DNA of 13,252 bases, from positions 1 through 13,252 of the forward strand of contig QFQQ01000109.1 of the NCBI GenBank assembly GCA_003243445.1, in the 5' to 3' direction. This document shows positions 1 through 8,449 of the stretch, piece by piece (positions within the stretch are counted from its first letter, which is position 1; every line of letters begins with the position of its first letter). The notes beneath the pieces were generated by a model. It did no database searches. It saw nothing but the letters and a program-made list of their open reading frames with translations, and was not told the origin of the DNA. This stretch comes from Citrobacter freundii (GTDB lineage: Bacteria; Bacteroidota; Bacteroidia; Chitinophagales; Chitinophagaceae). Both the position numbers and the translations under genes were made by a program.

Positions 1-11
1 ACTTCCGCGAC

Positions 12-150
12 TTGTCATCCCGGCCGGGCAAATTTCAAACACTATCGAACTTAATGCCTGCCAGAGCCGGGATCTCCACGAATGAGGGGCTCCCGGCTCT
101 GGCAGCTTTAAATCTGAATTAAACATTAGGTCGCCCGGCCGGGATGACAA
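12..150. repeat. Palindromic dispersed repeat (MITE- or REP-like), complete copy
   Basis: The element is bounded by perfect 18-bp terminal inverted repeats, TTGTCATCCCGGCCGGGC at 12-29 and its reverse complement at 133-150. Inside lies a second perfect inverted repeat with 15-bp arms at 58-72 and 91-105 and an 18-base loop, so the whole unit can fold into nested stems. The outer arms contain the self-complementary core CCCGGCCGGG. No transposase gene and no clear target duplication are seen. A second, inverted copy at the right edge of the window shows that this is a dispersed family and not a single terminator. A non-autonomous mobile element or an intergenic REP-type palindrome are both possible. 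Confidence 0.8.
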
Positions 151-160
151 CTTCTTCGCT

Positions 161-178
161 CCTTAACTAACGACATTG
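161..178. repeat. Conserved flank of the palindromic repeat
   Basis: The 18 bases starting CCTTAACTAACGACATTG lie 10 bases outside the right arm of the palindrome. The same sequence, with one extra A, occurs as its reverse complement at 13172-13190 beside the other copy, again 10 bases from the arm. The conserved unit is therefore larger than the palindrome. A shorter match, TAACTAACGAC, occurs alone near 12873. Confidence 0.6.
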
Positions 179-315
179 AATTTAAATTGTGGGAGAAGAT
201 GGCGCGATCGTAATTCTTCCCGCGCACGCGCATAATTTCCATCTTTCTTTTTAAAATCCAATATTAAAAAATGGTAAAAAAAACACCACCTAATTATTAA
301 TTCTTTTCAGAGGCA

Positions 316-344
316 TTTTTGGCGTATCGAAACTTACGACTTTG
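316..344 (+). promoter_or_regulatory. Possible Bacteroidota-type promoter for the operon
   Basis: A TTTTTGG stretch at 316-322 could serve as the -33 element (consensus TTTG), and ACTTTG ending at 344 as a poor -7 element (consensus TAnnTTTG). The TTTG-to-TTTG distance is about 18 bases. Transcription would begin near 350, which would leave a short leader before the ATG at 369 and exclude the upstream TTG start. The match is weak and was chosen by eye. Confidence 0.2.
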
Positions 345-368
345 CACCCGCTAAAAATCTTTCTGCTT

Positions 369-1655
369 ATGTTAAGGCCAATTCTGTTCAGTCTGCTTTG
401 CATTTTTCTATTCTTTCATTCACTACTGGCACAGAACAATCAGCCCGATCAACGCTATAAATTGATTGCCGGCAAGAGCTATGTTCAATCAAAGAACTAT
501 TACCTGCTCACTCTTTTTCAACAATTACCGGAAGTAAGAAAGATGCTGGCTGCTGATCCTGTTCTTGGTCAGATGGGAAAGATCAAAGTCGATTCACTTA
601 ATAACGCGTTGAAAAACTGTGCACGTGACGGTTTTTGTTATACGCGAGTCCTCAGGTTCAGTGATGCAGAGATCAAGACCATCGGAGAGAAACTGAAGGC
701 TTTATATCAGCCAACCAATGCATTGGGTAAACTGGTAAAAGAACACCTGATCCCATCCGGAACTTATTTCCTTTTTCAGCAATCACCTGCGGCGGATATG
801 CTGGAAAAAGCGTGGATACAGGATGCGGAAGGCGTGAACTTCGCCATAGGTGTATATGCCGAAGGTAAGAAACCCAACTACCCGATGATCGACTCGATCA
901 GTTTTGCTACGCGCAATCCCCGCGATACAACTACTTTCAATCCTGCGTATGTAAGTCTTCTTTATAATGCTACATCGTTGATTGCACTGGAGAATAAGAA
1001 CAACCCGCTTTTCTTCGAGCCTTCACTCTCCGCTGCCCTGCGTTTTATTGAGATCAATGAGCGCGAGCAGGCTGCTGATTTTGAGCCAATGGCCGAAGGT
1101 GAAAATAAAGCGGCAGTTGATCGCGTGAAAACGATCAACTGGAATAATTACAAATACTCCGTGATCATGCTGCCAGGTGCTGGTCCCGATGAGCATGATG
1201 TGGCGCTTAGCGCGGAAGGCATGCTCCGTTGCCGGCTCGCGGCAATGCAGTATCACGCTGGTGTTGCACCTTTTATTGTTCCATCCGGCGGTAAAGTGCA
1301 TCCTTATAAAACAAAATATTGCGAAGCCACAGAGATGAAAAAATATCTCGTGGAAAAACTGAACGTTCCTGCCAATGCCATCATCATTGAGCCGCATGCA
1401 AGGCACACCACCACGAACATGCGTAATACCGTAAGACTGATGTATCGCTACGGCATTCCCATGACCAGGATGGGGATCAGCTGCACCACGCGTGGTCAGA
1501 GCATGATGATCGAAAAGACGCTGATCGATCGTTGCTTGCGTGAACTGAATGAAGCACCCTATAAAAATGGAGTCCGCTTGAGCGAAACAGAAGTGGAGTT
1601 TTATCCGCTGCTGGACGCTTTGCATATCAATCCCAAAGAACCGATGGATCCATGA
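369..1655 (+). CDS. Secreted YdcF-family (DUF218) protein
   Basis: The protein is 428 residues from the ATG at 369. An in-frame TTG at 342 would add nine residues, but the ATG gives a cleaner signal peptide (MLRPILFSLLCIFLFFHSLLAQ). The N-terminal half (about 25-250) is not recognised. The C-terminal part (about 255-395) is a DUF218/YdcF-like domain: a hydrophobic strand into LPGAG at 267-271, an R-x-A-x-x-x-Y-x-x-G-x-A-P segment running into PSGG near 305, an E-A-T-E-M-K-K-Y-L helix, then IIIEPHARHTTTNMRNT with the family's acidic, Thr and Asn residues. YdcF-like proteins are Rossmann-like and bind nucleotide-type ligands; their reaction is mostly unknown, and envelope polysaccharide work is suggested for relatives such as SanA and ElyC. 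It leads a four-gene run ending in SusC/SusD. Family call is firm; function is open. Confidence 0.85.
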   Translation: MLRPILFSLLCIFLFFHSLLAQNNQPDQRYKLIAGKSYVQSKNYYLLTLFQQLPEVRKMLAADPVLGQMGKIKVDSLNNALKNCARDGFCYTRVLRFSDAEIKTIGEKLKALYQPTNALGKLVKEHLIPSGTYFLFQQSPAADMLEKAWIQDAEGVNFAIGVYAEGKKPNYPMIDSISFATRNPRDTTTFNPAYVSLLYNATSLIALENKNNPLFFEPSLSAALRFIEINEREQAADFEPMAEGENKAAVDRVKTINWNNYKYSVIMLPGAGPDEHDVALSAEGMLRCRLAAMQYHAGVAPFIVPSGGKVHPYKTKYCEATEMKKYLVEKLNVPANAIIIEPHARHTTTNMRNTVRLMYRYGIPMTRMGISCTTRGQSMMIEKTLIDRCLRELNEAPYKNGVRLSETEVEFYPLLDALHINPKEPMDP

Positions 1656-1672
1656 TCCATTAAAAACAGTTT

Positions 1673-2548
1673 ATGAAATACATTTTTACAACGCTCGTAT
1701 TGCCGGCGGTTGTGTTGACTTTTTCATTCCGTTACGCCATCGATATGAAGATTGAAAAAGCTTACAGCGTCGATTCGCTTGGCGCCTGCCAGGGTGTTTC
1801 TTACCAGGATGGCCGGGTATTTCTTTATGGCGATCGTGAAGTGGGCATGATCCGCGAATACAAGACAGACGGCGATACCCTTAAATATACCGGTAAGGAA
1901 ATGAAACTGACAATGAATGATACCGATGTGATCAATCATCCAACAGGTATTGCTTACAACGGAAAAGATCCGGTATTCATCGGCAATAGTATCCGGCTGA
2001 ACACAGAAGGAACGCTCTGGAAAGCGGTGATCTACTGCGTGAACTGGAAAGGGCTGCAGCAGACCGGTAAACTCGATGGCAACCTGCTGAACACGATCGA
2101 AGACGATGCCTGTGTGCAGGGTACAAGACCGGAATATGTTGTTTACAACAAAAAAGCATATGTGGCCACTGCGGATTATGGTGGAAAGAATAATGAAGTA
2201 AGACTGTATGATCCCGCATTGCTTGCAAGGGCTAAAAAAACTTCAGAGAAAGGTGTGGTATATAAAAAGTTCACCTGTTCCCCCTGGGTGCAAAACCTTA
2301 AATGGATCCCTGAGAAAGGTCAGCTTGTACTGATCCAGAACCAGACCGAAGGCCGCAAATGGAGATTCACCTACATCGATCTTAACAAATCACTCGAGTC
2401 GGGAAAAGAAGAAGTGATCAAAGTAGTTGACATCAATGAAAGAACAGACGAGCTGGAAGGGTTCACCTTTTTAAGATCAAACAATAAGGGAATCGCCGTC
2501 AGCTCTTCCCGCAGGAATAACGTTAACACGATGAGCATTGCCTGGTAA
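1673..2548 (+). CDS. Exported propeller-like protein of unknown function
   Basis: The gene encodes 291 residues and starts 17 bases after the YdcF-like gene, behind an A-rich stretch (TTAAAAACAG) typical of Bacteroidota starts. Residues 1-20 form a hydrophobic signal sequence without a lipobox, so export to the periplasm or beyond is likely. The rest alternates short beta strands with turns: VFLYGDREVG (49-58), HPTGIAY (89-95), KAYVATADYG (161-170), WVQNLKWIPEKGQLVLIQNQ (205-224), and DELEGFTFL followed by IAVSSSRRNN (259-283). This spacing resembles a five- or six-bladed beta-propeller with several LEG/GIAY-type blade motifs, as in phytase-like or SdiA-regulated-like propellers, but I cannot name the family. 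No catalytic set is evident. Its place before SusC suggests a ligand-binding or processing accessory. The fold is inferred from strand pattern only. Confidence 0.75.
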   Translation: MKYIFTTLVLPAVVLTFSFRYAIDMKIEKAYSVDSLGACQGVSYQDGRVFLYGDREVGMIREYKTDGDTLKYTGKEMKLTMNDTDVINHPTGIAYNGKDPVFIGNSIRLNTEGTLWKAVIYCVNWKGLQQTGKLDGNLLNTIEDDACVQGTRPEYVVYNKKAYVATADYGGKNNEVRLYDPALLARAKKTSEKGVVYKKFTCSPWVQNLKWIPEKGQLVLIQNQTEGRKWRFTYIDLNKSLESGKEEVIKVVDINERTDELEGFTFLRSNNKGIAVSSSRRNNVNTMSIAW

Positions 2549-2586
2549 TTTTTTTCACAATCAACAAACAACTAACATCAAAACAA

Positions 2587-5500
2587 ATGCAGACAAAAAC
2601 ATCTACCGGTAATGGCTTAAAGCGCATGCTTTTTATCAGCCGTTGTTCAGTATTGTTGTTGGGGGGTATGGGCATTGCCCAACCACATTTGCAGGCTGCG
2701 GGAAATCATTATGATCATGAATTCCGGCTGCCGGCTACAATTTCGGGTACAGTCACAGATGAGAAAGATCAGCCGATGGCGGGCGTAACGGTTATGGTTA
2801 AAGGCACAAAGGTCGCGACCAATACAGGTCTCAAGGGCGAATTCATAATAGACGCACAGGAGGGCAGCACGCTGGTGTTTTCTTATGTTGGATACCTGTC
2901 GCAGGAAGTGACAGTTTCCGGCACAACAGTAGCTGTCCGGTTGAAAGAAGATACAAAAACGCTGGAGGAGGTTTATGTGGGTTATCAGCGTGTACGCAAA
3001 ACGGATCTTACAGGTGCGGTATCCAGCGTGAAAGCAAGCGAACTGAACCTCAGCACACCAACGATTGGGCAGGCCCTGGTTGGTAAAGTTGCCGGTGTGC
3101 AGATCTCGCAGGTGAGCGGTGCGCCATATGCCGGTACAAAGATCCGCGTACGCGGTATTGGTTCGGTGAATGCGAGTTCAGAGCCTTTGTATGTGGTAGA
3201 TGGATATGCTGTCGGCGGTAACATCACTTCCGGACAAGGCAACGGAGGCAGCTCCACAAGTGGCGTTAACCCAAATACAGGTGGTAATGATATCTTCATC
3301 AATCCTGATGATATCGAATCCATCGAGATCCTTAAAGATGCGGCTTCCGCTGCGATCTATGGCTCCCGGGCCTCCGGTGGTGTGGTGTTGATCACCACCA
3401 AACGCGGTAAACAAGGCAAAGGTAAACTGACGTATGATTACCAGCTCAGCAGTCAGCAACTGGCTAAGAAAGTAAAACTGCTGAACTCGGCGCAGTTTGC
3501 TGATCTGTTCGTAAGTGGCCGTAACGAGAACTATAAAGACATTCTTCTTTCCAAAAATATAGTATGGAACGATGCTTATTATTCTGATGATAATGATACG
3601 CGCATTGCGAAGGCTGGTCAGACAAAACAGAACTGTTCAGTCTGCATCATCAAAGACCTCTACGATTTTGCCAATCAGAAAGTGATCCAGCCACAGTATG
3701 ATACCGACTGGCAGGATGTATTGTATGGCAATGCACTGGTGCAACGCCACAACGTTGCCTTCTCCGGTGGGAACAATAATACACGTTACCTGATCAGCGG
3801 TGGTTATCTTGATCAGCCCGGTATTTTGGCCAGTACGTACCAGAAGAGGATCAACCTGCGTGCAAACATCGATGCGGACCTCAGCCCCAAACTGAAAGTT
3901 TCTTCCAGCATGTTCATCACGAATACTGATAACCGGGAAGTGCAGGAAGGCCGTTTCAACCAGGGCCCGATACTCGGGGCATTGGTTTATATGCCGATCT
4001 TTCCTGCATTCAACCCGGATGGAAGCCTCGTTACCGCTGATAAGGGAGCCGGTGCACAATGGGATGGTTATGCATATGCATTCCAGGGCATCGAAAACCC
4101 GCTGGCATTGGCTGAGCGTGTAAAGATCTTCCGTAAGGGCACAAGAGGAACTTATAATGCGAACGCAAGCTATGAGATCATTAAGAACCTCGTGTTCAAA
4201 GTGAACATCGGTGCGCAGACTTATAATGAGAAGTATTCCTACTATTTTCCAACTAACCTGAGTAATGGCATCAATCCTCCGGGATCACAGCAATCGATCA
4301 CGGCAGCTAATGCTTCTGCTTCTTTCCTGGATATGCAGGACAGGCTTGCGGAGTTTACGCTCGCTTATAGAAAACAGATCGGCAGCAAACAAAATATCAA
4401 TGTACTGGCTGGTTATACCGCGCAGAGCACAAAGACCGATCTCATTGCTGTAGCAGCAAAGAACTTCATCAATGACGCTGTTCCCGAGATCACTGCGGGT
4501 GGTTCAAGCGCCGGTGATTTCTCTATGCAGTCAAACACCGGTAAATCTGTAACAACGCTTGTTTCTTATCTCGCACGCGTGGTATATGATTATGATAAAC
4601 GTTATTTCCTGACCGGTTCTTTCCGTGCTGATGCGTCTTCAAGATTTGGTCCTGACAATCGCTGGGGTAAGTTCGGTTCCGTATCCGCCGGTTGGAACGT
4701 ATCCAACGAGTCATTCTATAACGAATGGCTTGGCGCCGGCTCTACACTGAAACTCAGAGCAAGCTGGGGCCTGACCGGTAATAATAATATTCCTAACTAC
4801 CTGTACGAGCAGGGGCTGACAGGCGCAGGTGGCGTGGTGATCGGCAATACAGTTTATAATGGTACATGGACGGGCGGTCTGACCGACGCTAAACTGGGTT
4901 GGGAATCTACATCCCAGTTCAACTTCGGTTTGGATGCGACAACGCTCAGCAACCGTCTCTCTGTAAATTTCAATTACTATTTCAGCCGTTCTTATAACCT
5001 GTTGTTCAGAAAAAGCATCACTGCCGCTTCCGGTTCGACACTGGTTTGGACGAACCTGAGAAATTCAAACATCCAGAATAAAGGATTTGATCTGCAACTG
5101 GATTATAAAGTAATTCAGTCAAAAGACTTCAACCTGAATTTTGCAGGCAACATCAACGTGAACAGGAACAATGTAAAGAGCCTCGGTGGTGCAAGCGAAA
5201 TTCAGACAAACGGTGCAGAAAGAAGTTATATCACACACGTTACACGTGAGGGAGAGCCTGTCGGTTCTTTCTATGGAGTAAGAGTGGCAGGAATGGTGAG
5301 AGAGAAAGATATGGCGAATGTAAATGCTGACCTGGCTGTTTATAAAGCTAACGGCAATAAGTTTCCCGCGGGTTATAAGCTGCTGGGATTCCCGATCTCC
5401 ACTTTCGCAACGACACCAATGAGAGCCGGTGATCTTTACTTCGTAGACAGAAATGGTGACGGCGTGATCACTGATGCTGATAAAGACGTGATCGGTAGCC

Positions 5501-6021
5501 CTTATCCGGATTTTACGTATGGTTTTGCGATCAGCGCAAACTATAAGATCATTGACTTCAATGCATCTTTCAACGGTTCACAAGGCAATAAAGTGCTCGA
5601 TGGGCAGGATTATTATATCCGCAACATGGAAGGTTCCGGCAACCAGTATGCAGTGATCGATCAGCGTTACAGGAACGAAGCAAATCCCGGTAATGGCCAC
5701 GAATACCGCGCTTCACGCGGCGGCACACAAAGCAACAGCACGCGTTTGTCTGATTATTATCTGCAGGATGGTTCATTCTTCCGTTGCACCAACATCACTG
5801 TTGGAGTTGATCTTACCAGCGCTATTCCGGGTCTGAAAAAGATCAGTGTAAGTGCATTGAGATGGTACGTGTCGGTAGACAACGCGTTCACTGTTACAAA
5901 ATACCTGGGTTACAATCCTGAGGTGGACTTCAATAACGGTTCAAACCTTACTCCTGGTGTGGATTATGGTAAGTATCCGTTGAGCCGTTCATTTAATACA
6001 GGCATCAAGGTTCAATTCTAA
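2587..6021 (+). CDS. SusC/RagA-type TonB-dependent outer-membrane transporter
   Basis: The product has 1144 residues and imports a ligand across the outer membrane using TonB energy, with the SusD-like lipoprotein encoded 5 bases downstream as its lid. Domains in order: signal peptide (about 1-38), carboxypeptidase-regulatory-like domain (about 50-120, SGTVTDEKDQPMAGVTV to the YVGY strand), a TonB-box-like segment near 124-134 (KTLEEVYVGYQ), plug (about 138-275) with the hallmark RVRGIGSVNASSEPLYVVDG at 187-206 and IESIEILKDAASAAIYGSRA at 243-262, then the barrel ending in the aromatic VQF. A loop D-x-N-x-D-G-x-I at 954-961 looks like a calcium-binding loop found in many SusC proteins. There is no N-terminal STN domain, so sigma/anti-sigma signalling is unlikely. 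Oddities are a Gly/Ser/Asn-rich plug insertion (about 208-236) and a CSVC pair at 350-353. The substrate cannot be read from the sequence. Confidence 0.97.
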   Translation: MQTKTSTGNGLKRMLFISRCSVLLLGGMGIAQPHLQAAGNHYDHEFRLPATISGTVTDEKDQPMAGVTVMVKGTKVATNTGLKGEFIIDAQEGSTLVFSYVGYLSQEVTVSGTTVAVRLKEDTKTLEEVYVGYQRVRKTDLTGAVSSVKASELNLSTPTIGQALVGKVAGVQISQVSGAPYAGTKIRVRGIGSVNASSEPLYVVDGYAVGGNITSGQGNGGSSTSGVNPNTGGNDIFINPDDIESIEILKDAASAAIYGSRASGGVVLITTKRGKQGKGKLTYDYQLSSQQLAKKVKLLNSAQFADLFVSGRNENYKDILLSKNIVWNDAYYSDDNDTRIAKAGQTKQNCSVCIIKDLYDFANQKVIQPQYDTDWQDVLYGNALVQRHNVAFSGGNNNTRYLISGGYLDQPGILASTYQKRINLRANIDADLSPKLKVSSSMFITNTDNREVQEGRFNQGPILGALVYMPIFPAFNPDGSLVTADKGAGAQWDGYAYAFQGIENPLALAERVKIFRKGTRGTYNANASYEIIKNLVFKVNIGAQTYNEKYSYYFPTNLSNGINPPGSQQSITAANASASFLDMQDRLAEFTLAYRKQIGSKQNINVLAGYTAQSTKTDLIAVAAKNFINDAVPEITAGGSSAGDFSMQSNTGKSVTTLVSYLARVVYDYDKRYFLTGSFRADASSRFGPDNRWGKFGSVSAGWNVSNESFYNEWLGAGSTLKLRASWGLTGNNNIPNYLYEQGLTGAGGVVIGNTVYNGTWTGGLTDAKLGWESTSQFNFGLDATTLSNRLSVNFNYYFSRSYNLLFRKSITAASGSTLVWTNLRNSNIQNKGFDLQLDYKVIQSKDFNLNFAGNINVNRNNVKSLGGASEIQTNGAERSYITHVTREGEPVGSFYGVRVAGMVREKDMANVNADLAVYKANGNKFPAGYKLLGFPISTFATTPMRAGDLYFVDRNGDGVITDADKDVIGSPYPDFTYGFAISANYKIIDFNASFNGSQGNKVLDGQDYYIRNMEGSGNQYAVIDQRYRNEANPGNGHEYRASRGGTQSNSTRLSDYYLQDGSFFRCTNITVGVDLTSAIPGLKKISVSALRWYVSVDNAFTVTKYLGYNPEVDFNNGSNLTPGVDYGKYPLSRSFNTGIKVQF

Positions 6022-6026
6022 ATCTA

Positions 6027-7568
6027 ATGCTTAAAAAAAATAGTATGCGAAAAATAGTATCACTTTCCATAATAGGGTTGGCTGTAATGAGCCTGACTGC
6101 CTGCAAGAAATCTTTTGTAGAGCAGGGCAATCCAAATGGTGTGTCGGTTGATAATGGTATCAAGACTGAAAACGATGTTACTGCTGCGGTGTACGGCGTT
6201 TATCAGTCGCTCAGGAGTTCCAACTGTATAGGAGAAGGTGCTTCATTGTGGACGGATGACCGTGCTGATGATATCAATACGACCGATAACCAGTCGAACA
6301 ATGGTGAACCATTCCAGTTTACAGCATTTGCACTGGTGCCAAGCAATAGCTACCTGCAAAGCCATTGGTCGGCTTTGTATGTGCCAATTGCAAGGGTGAA
6401 CCTGATTCTGTCGCTTATTGACAAGATCTCATTTGCCAGCGACGCAACAAAAACGCAGTATGTGGCGGAGTTGAAATTTATTCGCGCCTATATGTATTAC
6501 AACCTGGTGCGGGAGTTTGGTGATGTTCCTTTGGTAACAGAGCGGTTGAATTCTGAAGAACAGGCGGCAGCGATCACAGCACGCGTAAAGAAAGAGGATG
6601 TATACGCACAGATCGTTTCGGATCTGAAGGCAGTGGTTGGCAGTAATCTTCCTGTGGTGCAACCAGCGGCTTCGAAAGGTAAAGTGTCGCTGCAGGCCGC
6701 AAATGCAACGCTCGGACAGGTTTACCTGACCATGGCAACCACACTCGCCGATAACAAGACGGAAAATCTGAATAATGCGAAAACTTATCTGCTGGCATGT
6801 TATAACCAGAAGACGTTTGGTAATCTTTCGGAAATTCCTTTCGCTGACGTGTTCGATGTAAACAAGAAATCGACGAATCCGGAGATCATCTGGCAGATTG
6901 CATACAAGCAGGGCGATCCGAACTATTCTTCTTCTCTTGCAAAAAATAACCAGGCGAAAGGAGAGACGATCAACTCGCTGTTCGTCTCCCAGGGATCAGG
7001 TGGTCTGTTCACCAAAGATTTGCTGAATGAGTTTGAAGCAGGTGATCTCAGAACGACCTTCTCTGTTAAGTTTGCAGCTTCTTCCAATGCATATTTTATC
7101 ACCAAATTCCGTGATGCCAGCGCTACCGCAGGAACGTTGGGTTATGGAGGTAACGACTGGATCGTGATCCGCTATGCAGACGTGATCCTGAACCTGGCGG
7201 AAGTGTCCCTATACCTGAACGATAACGCTGGTGCGATCAACTACCTGAACATGGTTCGTGCACGCGCACAAAGACCTGACTATGCAACGATGATGAACGA
7301 TGCTGGCTATGCATCAAAATATCCTTCATTAAAACTCGCGATCCTGCACGAGAGAAGGATAGAGCTGGCATTTGAACATCATCGCTGGCATGATCTGACA
7401 AGATTCTTCAATGCAGAAGATCTTGTAGCCTACTTCAAAAAGAAAAACCAGGCTGATTATGATAACTCTCCGTTGACAAACATGACAACGAAGGATTATT
7501 ATTTCCCGATCCCATTCAATGAGTTTAAATTGAATCCGGAGAAGATGTATCAGAATCCGGGCTATTGA
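6027..7568 (+). CDS. RagB/SusD-family outer-membrane lipoprotein
   Basis: The 513-residue protein is the surface partner of the SusC-like transporter and should capture the ligand and close the transporter like a lid. It starts 5 bases after the SusC stop. A lipoprotein signal with lipobox LTAC has its Cys at residue 26; an ATG at 6045 (Met 7) is an equally good start and gives a tighter signal. Family landmarks are FIRAYMYYNLVREFGDVPLV (151-170), the C-terminal HERRIELAFEHHRWHDLTRF block, and the ending PIPFNEFKLNPEKMYQNPGY (494-513). These define the usual SusD fold of TPR-like helices around a variable binding face. The length is normal and the frame intact. SusD sequences vary most at the ligand site, so sugar, glycan or other ligands are all possible. 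Confidence 0.97.
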   Translation: MLKKNSMRKIVSLSIIGLAVMSLTACKKSFVEQGNPNGVSVDNGIKTENDVTAAVYGVYQSLRSSNCIGEGASLWTDDRADDINTTDNQSNNGEPFQFTAFALVPSNSYLQSHWSALYVPIARVNLILSLIDKISFASDATKTQYVAELKFIRAYMYYNLVREFGDVPLVTERLNSEEQAAAITARVKKEDVYAQIVSDLKAVVGSNLPVVQPAASKGKVSLQAANATLGQVYLTMATTLADNKTENLNNAKTYLLACYNQKTFGNLSEIPFADVFDVNKKSTNPEIIWQIAYKQGDPNYSSSLAKNNQAKGETINSLFVSQGSGGLFTKDLLNEFEAGDLRTTFSVKFAASSNAYFITKFRDASATAGTLGYGGNDWIVIRYADVILNLAEVSLYLNDNAGAINYLNMVRARAQRPDYATMMNDAGYASKYPSLKLAILHERRIELAFEHHRWHDLTRFFNAEDLVAYFKKKNQADYDNSPLTNMTTKDYYFPIPFNEFKLNPEKMYQNPGY

Positions 7569-7602
7569 TCGGTTATTTCTTTATAAGAGAAATAAAAACA
7601 GG

Positions 7603-7630
7603 AAGGCCTCCGGGAAACCGGGGGCCTTTT
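7603..7630 (+). terminator. Rho-independent terminator after the SusC/SusD operon
   Basis: An 11-bp stem pairs 7603-7613 (AAGGCCTCCGG) with 7618-7628 (CCGGGGGCCTT) through one G:T pair, closes with a GAAA tetraloop and runs into TTTT. It lies 35 bases after the SusD stop and probably separates the operon from the DUF6934-like gene. Confidence 0.85.
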
Positions 7631-7954
7631 GCTATGTGACAATGCCTGTTGGGAAGTGGTGGCTGCGTGATGAGCGGGACGTGTCCACGGAAGGGAGAAT
7701 AGTTTTGAAGAATCTTATGAGAACTGCTGCTGTGTGTAATACCGAAATAATATCAATAAAACTTAGACTAAATTCTAATTATTCGTTGATCCGTCGAACA
7801 TATTCTATGGATCATTTTACGCTGCTTGTAAATGGTGAAAAAACATGTTTTCCCGGTGAAAAGACAGTTGATTTTATATGGCTTTGTTTCATCTTAGCTT
7901 TTTCTTTATGTAGAATAAAGCGGCAATTGTCAATTCGATATAATCTGTTTCCCC
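7631..7954. other. Gene-poor interval before the DUF6934-like gene
   Basis: No convincing gene is seen. A plus-strand frame across 7636-8010 lacks family features and overlaps the next gene, so it is not called. The stretch is AT-rich and holds a perfect 12-bp palindrome AAAACATGTTTT at 7840-7851, flanked by direct repeats of GGTGAAAA at 7834-7841 and 7855-7862, about 100 bases before the next start. No clear TAnnTTTG promoter element was found. Confidence 0.5.
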
Positions 7955-8404
7955 ATGTTAGGTTTACCATCATACGACTTTCAGGCAAGCACTTCGCAAT
8001 TCGATTATGAATTCAAGAGCATAGGCGAAAAAGGTATTATTGAGAAGGTTGCAATTTTTGACAAAATCGAGGACGGCCTCTATAATTTCGGTTTCGGTGA
8101 TAGGAGGGAAGATAGTGATAGGATTGATGATTCGGTCGTAAGCGCTAATGGAGATACGGATATGGTTCTGGCAACTGCAGCGCATATTATTGTCCATTTT
8201 CTTAGTCTGTTTCCAGACGCTGCAGTAATTGTGGAAGGCAGCAGTAAAAGCCGTACCCGTCTTTATCAACAAGGGTTGAATAAATATTGGAAGGAAATTT
8301 CCACAGTGCTTGAAATATTAGCCCTTGAAGATAACAAGTGGATTCCCTTTGAAAAGGGGCGAAATTTCACGGCTTTTTTAGCCCGCAGAATTTCCCCGGA
8401 TTAA
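7955..8404 (+). CDS. DUF6934-like conserved Bacteroidota protein
   Basis: The product is a soluble protein of 149 residues with no signal peptide. Its pattern matches, from memory, a Bacteroidota family of unknown function annotated as DUF6934: an N-terminal LPSYDF segment, YNFGFGD at 43-49, DDSVVSANGDTDMVLATAA at 58-76, FPDAAVIVEGSSKSRTRLY at 86-104, and a C-terminal W-x-P-F-E-K-G-x-N-F-x-A-F-L-x-R-R. The length and the N-terminal motif right after Met support the ATG at 7955. The conserved G-S-S-K-S-R-T-R-L-Y stretch is striking but I know of no assigned activity. A 56-residue basic gene follows 45 bases later and both precede a terminator, so they may form a small unit. The family name needs a profile search; that the gene is real is well supported. 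Confidence 0.8.
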   Translation: MLGLPSYDFQASTSQFDYEFKSIGEKGIIEKVAIFDKIEDGLYNFGFGDRREDSDRIDDSVVSANGDTDMVLATAAHIIVHFLSLFPDAAVIVEGSSKSRTRLYQQGLNKYWKEISTVLEILALEDNKWIPFEKGRNFTAFLARRISPD

Positions 8405-8449
8405 TTAATAGCGATATAATCATCATTTTTTTATATTAAATTTACATGT

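Noticed and set aside
342..368. TTG start giving a nine-residue longer YdcF-like protein
   Set aside because: The ATG at 369 gives a standard signal peptide directly, and a possible promoter element overlaps the TTG.
1023..1625. 200-residue antisense frame
   Set aside because: It lies wholly inside the YdcF-like gene on the other strand and shows no family features; His- and Cys-rich composition is typical of a shadow frame.
369..7568. Classical polysaccharide utilisation locus
   Set aside because: SusC and SusD are present but no glycoside hydrolase, lyase, sulfatase or hybrid two-component regulator lies in the window; the pair alone does not show a glycan substrate.
7636..8010. 124-residue plus-strand frame after the operon terminator
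   Set aside because: It overlaps the start of the better supported DUF6934-like gene and has no recognisable motif.
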